Part shown: piece by piece, positions 24,787-33,115 of the stretch
How positions within the stretch are numbered: position 1 is the first letter of the stretch
Layout of the letters: every line of letters starts with the position of its first letter
Source: Streptomyces sp. NBC_00708
Lineage (GTDB): Bacteria; Actinomycetota; Actinomycetes; Streptomycetales; Streptomycetaceae
Length of the DNA stretch: 64,000 nucleotides
Assembly: GCA_036226585.1 (NCBI GenBank)
Contig: CP108997.1
Span: 6,076,001 to 6,140,000 of the forward strand
Reading direction: 5' to 3'
Made by a program: the position numbers and the translations under genes
The notes under the pieces: model-generated
Told to the model about the DNA's origin: nothing
What the model saw: the letters and a program-made list of their open reading frames with translations, nothing else
Databases searched by the model: none

Positions 24787-26238
24787 GTGGCAGCTACGCC
24801 CAGGTTTCGCGACGACGCAAGTGCGACCCCCCACCCCGACGGCGCGCCGGAGACGGCCCCGTCCGACCGGAAGCATCCGGTCGACGAAACGCTCCCCCCG
24901 CTGAAGATGTTCACCAGCGGCCTCCAGCACGTGGCCGCGATGTACGCGGGCGTGGTGGCCCCGCCCATGATCGTGGGGCCCGCCGTGGGCCTCACCCCGA
25001 AGGAGACCGCCTTCCTGATGGGGGCGAGCCTGTTCACCGCGGGCATCGCCACCCTGCTCCAGACGCTCGGCTTCTGGCGGATAGGCGCCCGGCTGCCGTT
25101 CGTCAACGGCGTCTCGTTCGCCGGCGTGACCCCGATGGTGGCGATCGGCAAGGACCGGGGGCACGACGGGATCGCCGTCATCTTCGGCGCGATCATCGTG
25201 GCGAGCCTCCTGGGCTTCGTCCTCGCCCCCTACTTCTGCAAACTGGTCCGCTTCTTCCCACCGGTGGTCACCGGCACGGTCATCACCCTGATCGGTGTCT
25301 CCCTGCTGCCGGTCGCCTTCAACTGGTCCCAGGGCGGCAACGCCACCGCCCACGACTACGGCTCCACCACCAACATCACCATGGCGGCGGTCACCCTGGT
25401 CGTGGTGCTGGCCCTGCGCAAACTGCTGCGCGGCTTCCTCCAGCAGATCGCGATCCTGCTGGGGCTGATCATCGGCACCCTGATCGCGATCCCCGTCGGC
25501 ATCACCGACTTCGGCGCGATCAAGAACGCCGACGCGATCGGCTTCCCCACGCCGTTCCACTTCGGGGCACCGCAGTTCGAGATCGCCGCGATCGTCTCGA
25601 TGAGCATCGTGATGCTGGTCTGCATGACCGAGTCGACGGCGGACATGCTGGCCCTCGGCAAGATCGTCGACCGCCCCGCCGACGAACGGACCATCGAGGG
25701 CGGTCTGCGCGCCGACACCCTGGGCAGTGCCATCAGCCCGCTGTTCAACGGCTTCATGTGCAGCGCCTTCGCCCAGAACATCGGCCTCGTCGCGATGACC
25801 AAGGTCCGCAGCCGCTTCGTGGTCGCGGCCGGCGGCGGCATCCTCATCCTGCTCGGCCTGGTCCCGGTCGCCGCATCCGTGATCGCGCTGGTGCCGCTGC
25901 CGGTCCTCGGCGGCGCGGGCATCGTCCTGTTCGGCTCGGTCGCGGCCAGCGGCATCCAGACCCTGGCCGGCGCCGCGCTGGAGAAGGGCGAGAACGCGCT
26001 GATCGTCGCCGCGGCCGTCGGTGTCGGGCTGATCCCGATCGCCGCGCCGGACTTCTACCACGCCTTCCCGAAGGACCTCCTGGTCGTCCTCGACTCCGGG
26101 ATTTCGACGGGCTGCGTGGTGGCGATCGTCCTCAACCTGGCCTTCAACCACCTCGGCCGCACACCGGATTCGCAGGAGGCGGGGACCGCCCCCGGCGGCC
26201 ACGACCCGGTCAAGGCGATGGAGGTCGCCGCCCACTGA
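24787..26238 (+). CDS. Second NCS2-family purine permease
   Basis: The 483-aa protein starts with GTG after CGGAGGA. Its architecture is the same as the permease at 21670, with the NAT motif QNIGLVAMTK and the acidic helix MTESTADMLALGK. The HPVDETLPPLKMFTSGLQHV leader is also shared, so the two arose by duplication. The core substrate residue pattern (TE in the acidic helix, QN in the NAT motif) is the same, which suggests both carry oxidised purines. A hairpin between it and the deaminase shows it is a separate transcript. Confidence 0.92.
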   Translation: MAATPRFRDDASATPHPDGAPETAPSDRKHPVDETLPPLKMFTSGLQHVAAMYAGVVAPPMIVGPAVGLTPKETAFLMGASLFTAGIATLLQTLGFWRIGARLPFVNGVSFAGVTPMVAIGKDRGHDGIAVIFGAIIVASLLGFVLAPYFCKLVRFFPPVVTGTVITLIGVSLLPVAFNWSQGGNATAHDYGSTTNITMAAVTLVVVLALRKLLRGFLQQIAILLGLIIGTLIAIPVGITDFGAIKNADAIGFPTPFHFGAPQFEIAAIVSMSIVMLVCMTESTADMLALGKIVDRPADERTIEGGLRADTLGSAISPLFNGFMCSAFAQNIGLVAMTKVRSRFVVAAGGGILILLGLVPVAASVIALVPLPVLGGAGIVLFGSVAASGIQTLAGAALEKGENALIVAAAVGVGLIPIAAPDFYHAFPKDLLVVLDSGISTGCVVAIVLNLAFNHLGRTPDSQEAGTAPGGHDPVKAMEVAAH

Positions 26239-26255
26239 CGTATCGTCAATACAGC

Positions 26256-26287
26256 GTGGCGCGTACGGGGTTGGCCGTACGCGCCAC
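26256..26287. terminator. Bidirectional hairpin terminator
   Basis: GTGGCGCGTACGG (26256-26268) pairs with 26275-26287 across a 6-nt loop, between the convergent permease and chitosanase genes. Confidence 0.8.
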
Positions 26288-26295
26288 GAGTGGGT

Positions 26296-27159
26296 TCAGC
26301 CGATGTGGAAGCTGTCCCCGTAGACCTTCCAGTCGAGCGGCGGGTCCAGGTTCAGATTGCCGTTCCGCAGGAAGACCCGCTGGGCGGTGTCCACCCGGCT
26401 GGTGTCCGAGTGGGCCTCCTCCTGCTTCATGGCCCACACCCGCGCGTCCAGGAAGGCGTCGAGGTAGGCCACCTCGTCACCGCCCTGGGCCGGCGGCTTC
26501 GCCTTCTCCAGGGCCCGCTGCCGGATGGATCCGAAGCTCGTGCTGTCGCCGCCGTCGCCGTGCATCACGATGGCGTCGTAGTACGCGAACTGGCCGAGCG
26601 TACCCAGGCCGTCGCTCTTGCCCCGGCTGACGGCCGGGTCGAAGTACACCCGGTCGCGCTCGTCGTTCTGTGCCTGCTGGAAGTCCGGATCCTGGGCGGC
26701 CGTCTCCCAGGCGTCCTGGAAGCCCGGGTCCAGGCCGTCGTGCGAGTCGCTGCCGTCCACCTCGCGCAGGGCCGGCAGATACCCGGCCAGCACGTTGTCC
26801 GGCTTGCGCTGGGTGTACAGCTCCACCAGGTCGAGCATGTCGCCGGTGCCGGAGCAGAAGCCGATGATGCCCGCGGTGTAGCCGCGGCCGTCGTCGATGT
26901 CCTCGATGTAGCCGTACTGCGCCTTCCAGTCCAGCGAGGAGTTCTCCGCGCTGGAGACCAGCTGCATGGCGATGTCCTTCTTCGCCGGATCGTCGAGACC
27001 GGTCGAGGCCGCCTCCGGTTGGTGAGCCGCCGTGGGGGCGGGGGTGGGGCCGGCGAAGGCGGTGGCGGGCACCGCCGTGAGGGTCAGTCCGAGCGCGACG
27101 AGCGCGACGCGCACGGAGCGGGTGGTGCGACGTGCGGTGCGCTTGTGGGGAGCGTACAC
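26296..27159 (-). CDS. csnA: Secreted GH46 chitosanase
   Basis: The 287-aa protein has a signal peptide to about residue 36 (VALVALGLTLTAVPATAFAG) after a basic start. The mature part follows the GH46 chitosanase pattern seen in the Streptomyces N174 enzyme. AMQLVSSAENSSLDWKAQY has the acid Glu, YIEDIDDGRGYTAGIIGFCS has the catalytic Asp, and DERDRVYFDPAV and LGQFAYYDAIVMHG are also present. It endo-cleaves chitosan outside the cell. A CsnR-type palindrome lies 38 bp upstream of the start, which fits the known ROK-repressor control of chitosanase in S. lividans. Confidence 0.95.
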   Translation of the reverse strand: MYAPHKRTARRTTRSVRVALVALGLTLTAVPATAFAGPTPAPTAAHQPEAASTGLDDPAKKDIAMQLVSSAENSSLDWKAQYGYIEDIDDGRGYTAGIIGFCSGTGDMLDLVELYTQRKPDNVLAGYLPALREVDGSDSHDGLDPGFQDAWETAAQDPDFQQAQNDERDRVYFDPAVSRGKSDGLGTLGQFAYYDAIVMHGDGGDSTSFGSIRQRALEKAKPPAQGGDEVAYLDAFLDARVWAMKQEEAHSDTSRVDTAQRVFLRNGNLNLDPPLDWKVYGDSFHIG

Positions 27160-27196
27160 CTGTCCTCCAGGGGAGTTCGTCGTTCCGGTGTTCTGT

Positions 27197-27211
27197 TAGG
27201 AAGCTTTCCTA
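27197..27211 (-). promoter_or_regulatory. CsnR-type operator
   Basis: TAGGAA-GCT-TTCCTA is a perfect palindrome. It matches the form of the box bound by the ROK-family repressor CsnR at Streptomyces chitosanase promoters. No csnR gene is in this window. Confidence 0.7.
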
Positions 27212-27269
27212 TCAGGGTCGAACGGCAGGCGTACACCCCTTCGACACAGGTGAGTTGAGCGGCCCCGCG

Positions 27270-28100
27270 CTAGGAGCCCTTGATCTCGTAGCGGTCGCCG
27301 TAGACCTTCCAGATCAGTGGCGGGTCCAGGCTCAGGTTGCCGTTCCGGAGGAAGACGCGCTGGGCGGTCTCCACCCGGCTGGTGTCGCTGTGCGACGGCT
27401 CCTCGCGGATCGCGGCGACCCGGGCGTCGAGGAAGGCGTCGAGATACGCGGCCTCGTCGCCGCCGTCCGCGGGGGAGCGGGCGTTGTCGAGCGCCCGGTC
27501 CCGGATGGTACGGAAGCCGGTGCTGCCGTCCGCGTCGGCCTCGCCGTGCATCACGTACGCGTCGTAGTAGACGAACTGCCCCAGCGTCCCGAGCCCGTCC
27601 TGCTTCGCCCGGCGCACCGCCGGATCGAAGTACGACGCGTCCCGCTCGGCGTCCTGCGCCTCCCGGAACCTCGCGTCACCCGCCGCCTCGGCCCAGGCCC
27701 GGGTGAACGGGCCGCCGAGCCCGGTGTGCGCGTCGCTGCCCTTCACCTCCCGCAGTGCGGGCAGGAACCGTTCCAGCGCGTTGCCCGGCCGGGACGTCGC
27801 GTACCGCTCCACGACCCGGAGCATGTCGCCGGTCCCGGAGCAGAAGCCGATGATGCCGCCCGTGTAGCCGCGCCCGTCCCCGATGTCCTCGATGTACCTG
27901 TACTGGGCCTTCCAGTCGAGCGTCGAGTTCTCCGCGCTGGAGACCAGTCGCATGGCGATGTCCTTCTTCGCCGGGGCGGCGAGCCCGGCGCCGGAGCCCT
28001 TGCCGGACGAACCCCCGGCCTGGGCGCAGCCGGTGAGCACGGTGGCGGTCATGAGGAGGGCGGCGAGCGGGGTGACCAGGGAACGCGCGGAGAGCTTCAC
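27270..28100 (-). CDS. GH46 chitosanase, lipoprotein form
   Basis: The protein has 276 aa from the GTG at 28100. The N-terminal signal ends in the lipobox LTGCAQ, so this enzyme should stay tethered to the outer face of the membrane. The GH46 catalytic Glu (LVSSAENSTLDWKAQY) and Asp (EDIGDGRGYTGGIIGFCSGT) are intact. Identity to the neighbouring chitosanase is high throughout, indicating tandem duplication with signal swapping. The 111-bp gap to the neighbour contains the csnA operator, but none is obvious before this gene. It is divergent from the alpha/beta hydrolase gene. Confidence 0.92.
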   Translation of the reverse strand: MKLSARSLVTPLAALLMTATVLTGCAQAGGSSGKGSGAGLAAPAKKDIAMRLVSSAENSTLDWKAQYRYIEDIGDGRGYTGGIIGFCSGTGDMLRVVERYATSRPGNALERFLPALREVKGSDAHTGLGGPFTRAWAEAAGDARFREAQDAERDASYFDPAVRRAKQDGLGTLGQFVYYDAYVMHGEADADGSTGFRTIRDRALDNARSPADGGDEAAYLDAFLDARVAAIREEPSHSDTSRVETAQRVFLRNGNLSLDPPLIWKVYGDRYEIKGS

Positions 28101-28160
28101 CGGTCCAGCCTGCCAGGCCGGCGGCGTGTGACTGGCGCATTCGGCGGTAGCGTCGGGGGC

Positions 28161-28844
28161 ATGGATGATCAGTCTGTGGTGGATGTCGGCGACGTGCGGC
28201 TGGCGTACCGGAGCTGGGGTGACCCGTTCGGGTCGCCCGTCGTACTGCTGCACGACCTCGGCGCGAGCGCGGCGAGCTGGGAAGCGGCCGGGAGCCTGCT
28301 GGGGCAGGAGTGGCGGGTGTACGGAATCGACCTGCGCGGCCACGGCGAGAGCGACTGGCCCGACGAGTACGACCTGGAGCTGATGCGCGACGACGTGCTC
28401 GGGTTCCTGGACGAGTGCGAGGTGGACCGGGCGGGCGTGGTCGGCCACGGCATGGGCGGGGTCGTCGCCCACCTCCTGGCGCAGGAGCACCCGGACCGGG
28501 TGGAGCGGCTGGTGCTGGTGGAGACCCCGCCGCCGTTCCCCGGTGCGGCGGGTCCGGCGGTCGTCCCGGACGGGCCGGCCGACTACGACGAGGCCGTGCT
28601 CGCCTCCGTGAACGCCGAGCTGGCCGATCCCGATCCCGCGTGGGCGGAGGGGCTCGGCGAGATCGTCGCGCCGACGCTGATCCTGGCGGGCGGGCCGGGC
28701 AGCACGATGCCGCAGGGGCGGCTCCAGGACATGGCGTCGCTGATCCCGGACTGCCATCTCGTGACGCTCGGCGGCGGCCACAGCCCGCACCGGGCCGATC
28801 CCGAACAGGTCGCCCAGCGGATCACGGAGTTCTTCACAAGCTGA
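28161..28844 (+). CDS. Alpha/beta-hydrolase-fold protein lacking the nucleophile Ser
   Basis: The 227-aa protein has the oxyanion segment VVLLHDLGASAASW, the strand DLRGHGESDWPDEY and a terminal His in LGGGHSPHRADPEQVA. The nucleophile elbow reads VVGHGMGGVVAHLL where GHSMGG is expected, because the codon is GGC instead of AGC. Without the Ser, classical esterase or lipase catalysis should be impossible. It may bind a ligand, use other chemistry, or be a recent inactive allele. It starts at ATG 28161, 60 bp from the divergent chitosanase lipoprotein gene. Confidence 0.85.
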   Translation: MDDQSVVDVGDVRLAYRSWGDPFGSPVVLLHDLGASAASWEAAGSLLGQEWRVYGIDLRGHGESDWPDEYDLELMRDDVLGFLDECEVDRAGVVGHGMGGVVAHLLAQEHPDRVERLVLVETPPPFPGAAGPAVVPDGPADYDEAVLASVNAELADPDPAWAEGLGEIVAPTLILAGGPGSTMPQGRLQDMASLIPDCHLVTLGGGHSPHRADPEQVAQRITEFFTS

Positions 28845-28903
28845 GGCGCGGGGCGGTTCTTCACCGGCCGAGGTGCGGGGCGCGTGCGTGCGCCCCGCCC
28901 GTC

Positions 28904-29494
28904 TCAGCCCTCCGGCCGCCAGTCCGGCCGACGGCCGCCCCGGGCGACGGCCCGGTCCAGCAGCGGCGCGTTCCCGGCGACCGGGACCGGCGGGCCGAAC
29001 GGCGAGGTGGCGGGCGGGTTGTCACCCAGCTCGGCGAGCAGCGCGAGCGAGTTGTGCAGATGGGCGTCCTCGGCGTCGAACGGCTGCCCGGTCGCCTTCG
29101 CCAGGTCCCAGCCGTGCAGCACCAGCTCGTTGAGCGCGACCATCCCCGCCACCTGTCCGGGCAGGTCCACGCTGCCCGCCCTGGTCATGCCCTCCCAGGC
29201 GTCCGGGGAACGCCAGGCGGCCACCATCTCGTCGAGCGCGGCGGGCAGCGTGGTGCGCCAGCCCGGCTCCAGGACGCCGGACTCCACGGAGGGGGCGCTG
29301 TCGGTGGTCGCTCCGAGGTCCTTGCGGGCCGCGTCGCGGAAGGCGACGGCCAGGCCCTCGACATGGGCGAGCAGGGCGCCCACGGTCACCCCGGGGCACG
29401 GGGTCGCGGCCCCGAGCGCGGCATCGTCGACGGCGTCGAGCTGCGCGGTGATCCGACGGGCGGCGGGTTCCAGATCCAGCGGTGGTGTGTCCAT
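28904..29494 (-). CDS. TIGR03086-family metal-binding (mycothiol-transferase-like) protein
   Basis: The 196-aa protein resembles the maleylpyruvate isomerase N-terminal/DinB fold in Actinobacteria. PCPGVTVGALLAHVEGLAVA supplies the first His, and ALNELVLHGWDLAKATGQPFD supplies the family HGWDL motif with the second His and Asp. Such proteins bind zinc and some use mycothiol. The substrate is unknown. It converges with the alpha/beta hydrolase gene. Confidence 0.85.
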   Translation of the reverse strand: MDTPPLDLEPAARRITAQLDAVDDAALGAATPCPGVTVGALLAHVEGLAVAFRDAARKDLGATTDSAPSVESGVLEPGWRTTLPAALDEMVAAWRSPDAWEGMTRAGSVDLPGQVAGMVALNELVLHGWDLAKATGQPFDAEDAHLHNSLALLAELGDNPPATSPFGPPVPVAGNAPLLDRAVARGGRRPDWRPEG

Positions 29495-29792
29495 ACCCGT
29501 AGAGACTGCCGGACCGCCCGGGACTCATCGCTCGGCGCACCACGTGTCCCGGCGGAACGATCCGGTGGCAGAGTTCCACCTCACGGCGTGACCGCACGTC
29601 GTGCGGCGGTCCCTGGCCGGTCGGCCCGAAAATCGGAGCGGCTGTCACAGCTCGCCGATATGGTCACGACGGGGCGGATGGGGTGCTGCTGACGGTTCTT
29701 CACCTGCGAGGGGGGACGGGCCGGACGGCGGGCCGCCCGCTTCGGCCATGCCATGAAGCGGGTCCCCGTTCCGACCGATCGGGAGTCGTATC
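29495..29792. other. Intergenic region, divergent promoters
   Basis: It separates the leftward TIGR03086 gene from the rightward LamG gene. I see no convincing small gene or repeat; it should hold both promoters. Confidence 0.4.
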
Positions 29793-31880
29793 TTGCGAAG
29801 AACCAGGTTGCGCGCACTGACCGTCGTACTCGCGGCGGGGATGGCCGTGGGCACCTCACTGCCCGCCTTCGCGCTGTCCGGGCAGCGGCCGGCACGGCCT
29901 TCCCTCGACCAACTGACGACGGGGGACCGGCCCTGCGACGCGGTCACGCCGACCGCTGTGCGGTCCTCACCCACCCTCCGGGCCGTACTGAACGACCCCG
30001 ACGGCGATCCGGTCAGCGCGCAGTTCGAGGTCACCTGGAACACCGAGGGCTCCACGTCGCCGAGTCGTCTGCGGGTCGCCACCACGGCCAAGGCCAACGG
30101 TTCGTCGTTCTCCTGGACGGTCCCTGACACGGTCCCGGAGGGACCGGTCGGCTGGCGCGTACGGGCCAAGGACGCCGACGGCTACGGCCCCTGGAGCGAC
30201 TCGCTGCACCAGGGCAGGTGCCAGTACGTCAAGGACGTCCACGTACCGGCCGCGCCCCAGGTCACCTCGCCGGACATACCGCTCGGCAGCGACGAGTGGG
30301 TGGACGCCGTGGGGCGCTACCCGAGCTTCACCTTCGCCTCGTCCTCTCCCGACGTCACCGCGTATCGCTACGCCTTCCCCGCAGGGTCGGCCATGTCCAC
30401 CGCGCGACCGGACGAGCCCGGGGGGCCGGTGACCGTGCGGTTGACGCCGCCCTCCGAGGGAGTGAACACCCTGGAGGTCCAGGCGGTCGACGGGGCGGGG
30501 AACGTCAGCGAGCCCACCCGGTACTTCATCCGGGTTGGATCACCCGCGGGTGACGTCGCCCGGTGGAAGCTGGACGACCCCGTGGGCTCCATGACCGCCG
30601 AGGCGGCTGCCGGCGGGGTGCCGGCCTGGGTGAAGCCGGGCGCCACCTTCGGGGCCGAAGGGCCGAGCGGCACGACCGCCGCGGGTGCCGCCGCGTTCGA
30701 CGGCTCCTACGGCGCCGGTCTCGTGGCCGAGACCACGGCCGTGGACTCCACCAAGACCTTCACGGTCAGCGCGTGGGTCCGTCCCGAGGACACCGACCGG
30801 CGCATGACGGCGGTCAGCCAGACCGGCTTCATGGCACACTCCGACTTCACTCTCGGCACGGTCCTCGGCGAGGACGGACAGCCCTCCTTCACCTTCTCCC
30901 TGCCCGGGGTGGACGGGGCGACCCGCGTCACGGGCGGCTCCCCGACGCCGGGCGACTGGTCCCACCTCACCGGCGTCTACAACCCGGTGACCAAGACGGC
31001 GCGGCTCTACGTCGACGGCGCCCTCGCCGCGTCGGGCGACGCGGCCGTCCCCGCCGACACCATTCAGGGATACCTTCAGATCGGGCGCGAACTGGAGGAC
31101 GACGGCATCCACTGGACCGGCGCCTGGCACGGGGACATCGCCGACGTCCGCGTCTGGGACCGGATCGTGCTGCCCGACGAGATCGCCGACATCGGCCACC
31201 GCACACCGCAGCGCACCGGGTACTGGGCGATGAACACCGTGCGCACCGACGATTCGTACATCGACACGCCGGATGCCGGCGGAAGCCAGAGCCTCATCCT
31301 CTCCGGCGACGCCCACCTGGACACGACCGACCCGCTGACCGGCGAAGGCAGCATCTCGCTCGACGGGGACGGTGACTACCTCGACAGCGACGGCCACCAG
31401 GTCGACACCGACCGGAGCTACACCGTCACGGCCCAGGTGCGGCTGCACGAGTGGCTGCCCGAGCGGGACATGGCGGTGTTCGCCCAGGGCGGCGACGAAG
31501 CCGACGCCTTCACCCTGCGCTACCGGGGAAGCGACTGCACCTGGCAAGCCGTCTTCGCCCACGCCGACAGCGCCGAGGCGGCGACGACCACGCTGACCGC
31601 CTTCTACGGCGACGGCACGCACCACCTCGCGGTGCAGTACGACAGCAAGGCCGGTGAGGTCCGCCTCTTCGTCGACGGCGGGCTCGCCGACAGCGCCCCG
31701 TACTCCGCGACCGACGCCTGGAACGCCTACCGGGCGCTCCAGGTCGGCCGGGACGGCAACGGGCAGGGCGGGTTCCACCATCTCGACGGCGACGTGGACG
31801 AAGTGCGCACCTACGCCGGTCTGTTGTCGCCCAAGGAGATCAGCCGGCTCAGCGAACCGGGCGAGCACCCGGACCTGTAG
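29793..31880 (+). CDS. Secreted protein with two LamG-like (concanavalin) domains
   Basis: The 695-aa protein starts with TTG and has a signal peptide (RALTVVLAAGMAVGTSLPAF, A-L-S cleavage). Residues 35-250 contain fibronectin-like strands (VGWRVRAKDADGYGPWSDSL). Two LamG/pentraxin-like jelly rolls follow at about 255-470 (TFTVSAWVRPEDTDRRMTAV, ARLYVDGALAASGD) and 475-690 (SYTVTAQVRLHEWLPERDMA, EVRLFVDGGLADSA). No catalytic residues are visible, so it is probably an extracellular carbohydrate- or surface-binding protein. A strong hairpin terminator follows. It is flanked by glycan-degradation genes. Confidence 0.8.
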   Translation: MRRTRLRALTVVLAAGMAVGTSLPAFALSGQRPARPSLDQLTTGDRPCDAVTPTAVRSSPTLRAVLNDPDGDPVSAQFEVTWNTEGSTSPSRLRVATTAKANGSSFSWTVPDTVPEGPVGWRVRAKDADGYGPWSDSLHQGRCQYVKDVHVPAAPQVTSPDIPLGSDEWVDAVGRYPSFTFASSSPDVTAYRYAFPAGSAMSTARPDEPGGPVTVRLTPPSEGVNTLEVQAVDGAGNVSEPTRYFIRVGSPAGDVARWKLDDPVGSMTAEAAAGGVPAWVKPGATFGAEGPSGTTAAGAAAFDGSYGAGLVAETTAVDSTKTFTVSAWVRPEDTDRRMTAVSQTGFMAHSDFTLGTVLGEDGQPSFTFSLPGVDGATRVTGGSPTPGDWSHLTGVYNPVTKTARLYVDGALAASGDAAVPADTIQGYLQIGRELEDDGIHWTGAWHGDIADVRVWDRIVLPDEIADIGHRTPQRTGYWAMNTVRTDDSYIDTPDAGGSQSLILSGDAHLDTTDPLTGEGSISLDGDGDYLDSDGHQVDTDRSYTVTAQVRLHEWLPERDMAVFAQGGDEADAFTLRYRGSDCTWQAVFAHADSAEAATTTLTAFYGDGTHHLAVQYDSKAGEVRLFVDGGLADSAPYSATDAWNAYRALQVGRDGNGQGGFHHLDGDVDEVRTYAGLLSPKEISRLSEPGEHPDL

Positions 31881-31884
31881 AGCC

Positions 31885-31919
31885 GGGGCCCGCTCGCAGC
31901 GCCCCTGCGAGCGGGCCCC
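31885..31919 (+). terminator. 15-bp-stem hairpin terminator
   Basis: GGGGCCCGCTCGCAG (31885-31899) pairs perfectly with 31905-31919 across 5 nt, directly after the LamG gene stop. Confidence 0.85.
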
Positions 31920-32091
31920 GGGGCCGGCCCCATCGGAGCGAGCTCCCTCGTCCAGGTCATGCCGGGTGACCGGACAGAGGGCCGGGGGCACACCGGCACA
32001 TTGCGGAAGGTTCCGCTCCGTCCTCTTGTCGGCGACCCCCACCGCATGCGATACAGGTCTGGACCATTGCTCCCGGATGGAAGGCAAGACC

Positions 32092-33072
32092 GTGCGATCC
32101 CCCCACACGCATGCCGCGTTGGCCTGTTCCGCCGCCCTGCTCGTCGCCGCACTGACCACCGCCTGCGGCTCGGAGGCCGAGGCGGACACCGGGAAGCCCA
32201 CCGCGCCGCACGGGGTGACCGCGCAGGCGAGCAGCGCCACCTCGGCGCACGTCATGTGGGAGGCGGCCACCGACGACACGGCCGTCACCGGCTACGACGT
32301 CTACCGCCAGGGCAAGAAGGTCAAGTCCGTCGCCGCGAGCCGGGTGATGATCGACATCGACGGGCTCACCGCGTCCACCGCCTACACCTTCACCGTCCGC
32401 GCCCGCGACGCGGCCGGCAACCTCTCCGCGCCGAGCGCCGCCGCCTCCGTCACCACCCCCGCCCCGACCCCGGCCGACCACGAAGCTCCCACCCGGCCGG
32501 TGAAACTGCGCGGCAAGGCCGACGGCAGCCGGGCGGCGACCCTGTCCTGGGGCGGCTCCACGGACGATGTCGGCGTCACCGCGTACGACATCTACCAGGA
32601 GGGTTCGCGCATCCACAGCGTGCCCGGTACGCAGACCACCGCGCGGCTGACCGGCCTGCGCCCCGGCACCGTCTACACCTTCACGGTCCGCGCCCGCGAC
32701 GCGGCCGACACCTCCTCGCCCGACAGCGACGGCCTCGACATCACCACCGCTTCGGCCCCCGGCGCCCCCGCCTCCACCGCCCCCACCGACCTGCGGATCA
32801 CCAGTGGGGCGGACGGCAAGGAGTACGCCGTCGAGCTGGACTGGAAGCAGCCGGAGACGGGCGGCAAGATCCCCGCGTACCAGCTCTACATGAACGGCCG
32901 GCTGACCACCACCATCGTCTGGGGAGGCGAGCCGCCCGCCGGCCGGGCGCACTACCGGCTCACCGTCAACGACCCGCGCGGCACCCGCTACACGATGAAG
33001 ATCCGCGCCAAGCTGCCGGACGGCACGTGGGGCGACTTCTCGGCCGTACGCACGGTGGTGCTCGGGGACTGA
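32092..33072 (+). CDS. Fibronectin type III repeat lipoprotein
   Basis: The protein has 326 aa from the GTG at 32092, preceded by GGAAGG; an ATG at 32077 is the alternative. The lipobox is LTTACGS (Cys near residue 23). Two clear FN3 domains follow, each with ATDDTAVTGYDVYRQGKKVK-like and STAYTFTVRARDAAGNLSAP-like strands, plus a third diverged one (residues about 220-326). There is no enzymatic domain. FN3 repeats of this kind are usually linkers in secreted chitinases and cellulases, and the ones here resemble those in the chitinase at 38.8 kb. It is likely a surface scaffold or binding protein. Confidence 0.8.
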   Translation: MRSPHTHAALACSAALLVAALTTACGSEAEADTGKPTAPHGVTAQASSATSAHVMWEAATDDTAVTGYDVYRQGKKVKSVAASRVMIDIDGLTASTAYTFTVRARDAAGNLSAPSAAASVTTPAPTPADHEAPTRPVKLRGKADGSRAATLSWGGSTDDVGVTAYDIYQEGSRIHSVPGTQTTARLTGLRPGTVYTFTVRARDAADTSSPDSDGLDITTASAPGAPASTAPTDLRITSGADGKEYAVELDWKQPETGGKIPAYQLYMNGRLTTTIVWGGEPPAGRAHYRLTVNDPRGTRYTMKIRAKLPDGTWGDFSAVRTVVLGD

Positions 33073-33115
33073 GGCACCCGCCGGGGCCGGCCGGGGACCC
33101 GGACCGTCCCGATGG

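Noticed and set aside
21532..26235. Open minus-strand frame of more than 1500 codons across the purine block
   Set aside because: It is antisense to four well-supported genes. It arises from third-position GC bias, and its translation is low complexity (Gly/Asp/His/Arg-rich) with no domain.
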